From the NCBI GenBank assembly GCA_963794995.1, contig CAWCFV010000002.1, positions 3,162,001 through 3,226,000 on the forward strand: DNA of 64,000 nucleotides, read 5' to 3'. This stretch comes from CAWCFV01 sp963794995 (GTDB taxonomy: Bacteria; Actinomycetota; Actinomycetes; JACCUZ01). The position numbers and the translations under genes were made by a program. Positions 62,288 to 64,000 of this stretch are shown here, piece by piece. Each line of letters starts with the position of its first letter. The first letter of the stretch is position 1. The notes under the pieces were generated by a model. That model was not told the DNA's origin, searched no databases, and saw only the letters and a program-made list of their open reading frames with translations.

Positions 62288-64000
62288 ATGGCCACCCGTA
62301 CGCCCACGCGCCCACGCGCCACCAGCTCCCGCGGCGCCGCGAAGCCGGCGGCACGGAAGTCCTCGGCCGGCCGGTCGCGCTCGACCGCGCGCGGGTCCTC
62401 CCGCCCGGCCGCGCGCAAGCCGGCCCGGACCCGCACCGGGCCGCCCTGGCCGGTGCGGATGGTCCGCGGGACGTGGCTGGGTGTCGCGCACGTGGTGGGC
62501 GCCCTGGCCCGCCGCATCGGCAGCAGCGCCCGCGACCTCGACCCCGCCCACCGCCGCGACGGGCTCGGCCTGCTGCTGCTCGGCCTGGCCACCGTGGTCG
62601 CCGCCGTCGAGTGGTGGGACCTGCAGGGGCCGGTCGGTGGCGTCGTCCACGCCGTCGTGTCGGGCACGTTCGGCCGGGTCGGCCTCGTCCTGCCGCTCGT
62701 GCTGCTCGGTCTCGGCGTGCGGATCCTTCGCCACCCCCAGGACGCCGAGTCCGGCGGCCGGGTCGGCATCGGCCTCGGCGCCGTGCTGCTGAGCACTCTC
62801 GGCCTGGTGCACATCGCCCGCGGCCTGCCCGACCCGGCCCAGCACGACGCGCTGCGTGAGGCGGGCGGGTACCTCGGCTACCTCGTGAGCTCGCCGCTGG
62901 AGTCGGCGGTCACCGCCTACGTGGCGGTGCCGTTGCTGGTCCTGCTGCTGCTCTTCGGCCTGCTCGTCGTCACCGCCACCCCGCTGCACGCCCTCCCGGA
63001 CCGCGGCAAGGCGGTGCTCGCCTGGCTCATGCACCGCCCGGACGAGACCGCCGCCGACCCGGCGGCCGACGGTCCCGCGGCCCTCGGGGCGGCGGAGCCG
63101 CTGGAGCCGCTCAAGCGGCGCCGGCCACGCCGCCGGCAGGGCACGATGTCGGACGAGGCGCCCGGCGACACCGAGGTGCCCTACGACGCGTCGGTCGTCG
63201 TGACGGAGCCCGCGCCGGCGTCGGACGCCACCGCCGCCGCGGGGGAGGCCGACCGGGCCGCTCCGGCGCACTCGCCGATGCCCGTCCGCGTCGAGCAGCT
63301 GCTGCTCTCCGGTGACGTGACCTACACGCTGCCGCCGGCCGACACCCTGCAGGAGGGCTCGCCGCACAAGGCGCGGTCCAAGGCCAGCGACGCGGTGGTC
63401 GAGTCGCTCACGGAGGTCCTCGAGCAGTTCGGCATCGACGCCCAGGTCACCGGCTACAGCCGCGGCCCGACGGTGACCCGGTACGAGGTGGAGCTCGGCA
63501 ACGCGGTGAAGGTCGAGCGGGTCACCGCGCTGTCGAAGAACATCGCCTACGCCGTGGCCAGCGCCGACGTCCGGATCCTCTCGCCCATCCCGGGAAAGTC
63601 CGCGATCGGCATCGAGATCCCGAACGTCGACAAGGAGGTCGTCAGCCTCGGCGACGTCATGCGCTCGGCCGTGGCCCGCAACGACCACCACCCGATGCTC
63701 GTGGCCCTCGGCAAGGACGTCGAGGGCGGCTTCGTCGTCGCGAACCTCGCGAAGATGCCGCACCTGCTGGTGGCCGGTGCCACCGGCTCCGGCAAGTCGA
63801 GCTTCGTCAACTCGATGATCACCTCGCTGCTCCTGCGGTCCACGCCGGACGAGGTGCGCATGGTCCTGGTCGACCCGAAGCGCGTCGAGCTCACGGCCTA
63901 CGAGGGGGTGCCGCACCTCATCACCCCGATCATCACCAACCCGAAGAAGGCCGCCGAGGCGCTGCAGTGGGTCGTGCGCGAGATGGACCTGCGCTACGAC
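62288..64000 (+). CDS. ftsK: DNA translocase FtsK/SpoIIIE, N-terminal part (runs off the window)
   Basis: 571 codons are present with no stop. A basic Arg/Ser/Ala-rich tail (1-60) precedes four membrane segments (about 95-240), an acidic linker, then the alpha domain (LTEVLEQFGIDAQVTGYSRGPTVTRYE) and the start of the RecA-like motor, with Walker A GATGSGKS at 497-504 and Walker B-type VLVDPKRVELT. FtsK pumps DNA at the septum to finish chromosome separation. The rest of the motor and the gamma domain lie beyond the window. Confidence 0.96.
   Translation, partial: MATRTPTRPRATSSRGAAKPAARKSSAGRSRSTARGSSRPAARKPARTRTGPPWPVRMVRGTWLGVAHVVGALARRIGSSARDLDPAHRRDGLGLLLLGLATVVAAVEWWDLQGPVGGVVHAVVSGTFGRVGLVLPLVLLGLGVRILRHPQDAESGGRVGIGLGAVLLSTLGLVHIARGLPDPAQHDALREAGGYLGYLVSSPLESAVTAYVAVPLLVLLLLFGLLVVTATPLHALPDRGKAVLAWLMHRPDETAADPAADGPAALGAAEPLEPLKRRRPRRRQGTMSDEAPGDTEVPYDASVVVTEPAPASDATAAAGEADRAAPAHSPMPVRVEQLLLSGDVTYTLPPADTLQEGSPHKARSKASDAVVESLTEVLEQFGIDAQVTGYSRGPTVTRYEVELGNAVKVERVTALSKNIAYAVASADVRILSPIPGKSAIGIEIPNVDKEVVSLGDVMRSAVARNDHHPMLVALGKDVEGGFVVANLAKMPHLLVAGATGSGKSSFVNSMITSLLLRSTPDEVRMVLVDPKRVELTAYEGVPHLITPIITNPKKAAEALQWVVREMDLRYD

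Noticed and set aside
60275..63916. 1213-codon minus-strand open frame opposite rnj and ftsK
   Set aside because: Antisense shadow of two well-recognised genes; its length is explained by high GC.

Overview
This window is a dense, very GC-rich (clearly above 70% by eye) stretch of an actinobacterial chromosome. Mycothiol-linked formaldehyde oxidation, a Rip1-type site-2 protease, a TCGAAC/GTTCGA type SOS box, many GTG starts and almost no intergenic DNA all point to Actinomycetota. Gene order (dxr-rip-ispG-GNAT, proS, rimP-nusA-ylxR, infB, rbfA, truB, ribF, rpsO, pnp, M16 protease, dapB, thyA-folA, dapA, rnj, ftsK) follows the same order as the Mycobacterium tuberculosis chromosome, so the frame is conserved housekeeping backbone with accessory blocks set into it. 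The DUF222/HNH gene and the Trp-rich repeat tail on a subtilase would fit a Geodermatophilales/Kineosporiales-like lineage, but this is a weak guess.

Layout. 1-8.3 kb: amine/GABA catabolism (agmatinase end, saccharopine-dehydrogenase-like protein, gabT, aldehyde dehydrogenase) interrupted by an EAL-GAF protein and an overlapping four-gene formaldehyde-detoxification operon (mscR, MBL hydrolase, DUF952, MmcQ). 8.4-11.4 kb: TetR regulator divergent from an MMPL transporter with a shared operator array. 11.4-16 kb: MEP isoprenoid genes dxr and ispG around rip1, then a DUF4081-GNAT gene. 16.1-19.7 kb: paired ABC exporter half-transporters. 19.8-23.1 kb: proS, a HAD protein, a TSUP exporter. 23.2-30.6 kb: a LacI-controlled oligosaccharide locus (binding protein, two permeases, GH130 enzyme, large secreted protein of unrecognised family). 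30.8-35 kb: a secreted subtilase with a Trp-pentapeptide tail and a membrane GGDEF-EAL protein. 35-45.6 kb: translation operon rimP-nusA-ylxR // infB-ylxP-rbfA-truB, split by a 3-kb insert (phosphotransferase, SOS-box-controlled DUF222/HNH protein, YczE-like membrane protein). 45.6-51 kb: GNAT remnant, kynureninase, SUKH protein, ribF, membrane protein, aldo/keto reductase. 51-64 kb: rpsO, pnp, M16 protease, dapB, AzlCD operon on the minus strand, thyA-folA, dapA, rnj and the start of ftsK, which runs off the window.

Three genes look interrupted. The sugar-binding lipoprotein has its signal peptide and mature domain in different frames across a G run. The subtilase changes frame just before its repeat tail. 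The aldo/keto reductase has no stop at the expected end and its frame runs through all of rpsO. These may be sequencing errors or real lesions.

A notable window-wide pattern is a TANNNT-like -10 hexamer placed exactly 6 nt before the start codon at ten genes, which predicts leaderless mRNAs. No tRNA, rRNA, CRISPR array, insertion sequence or gap longer than 300 bp without a gene was seen; the largest gap is the 261-bp infB leader.
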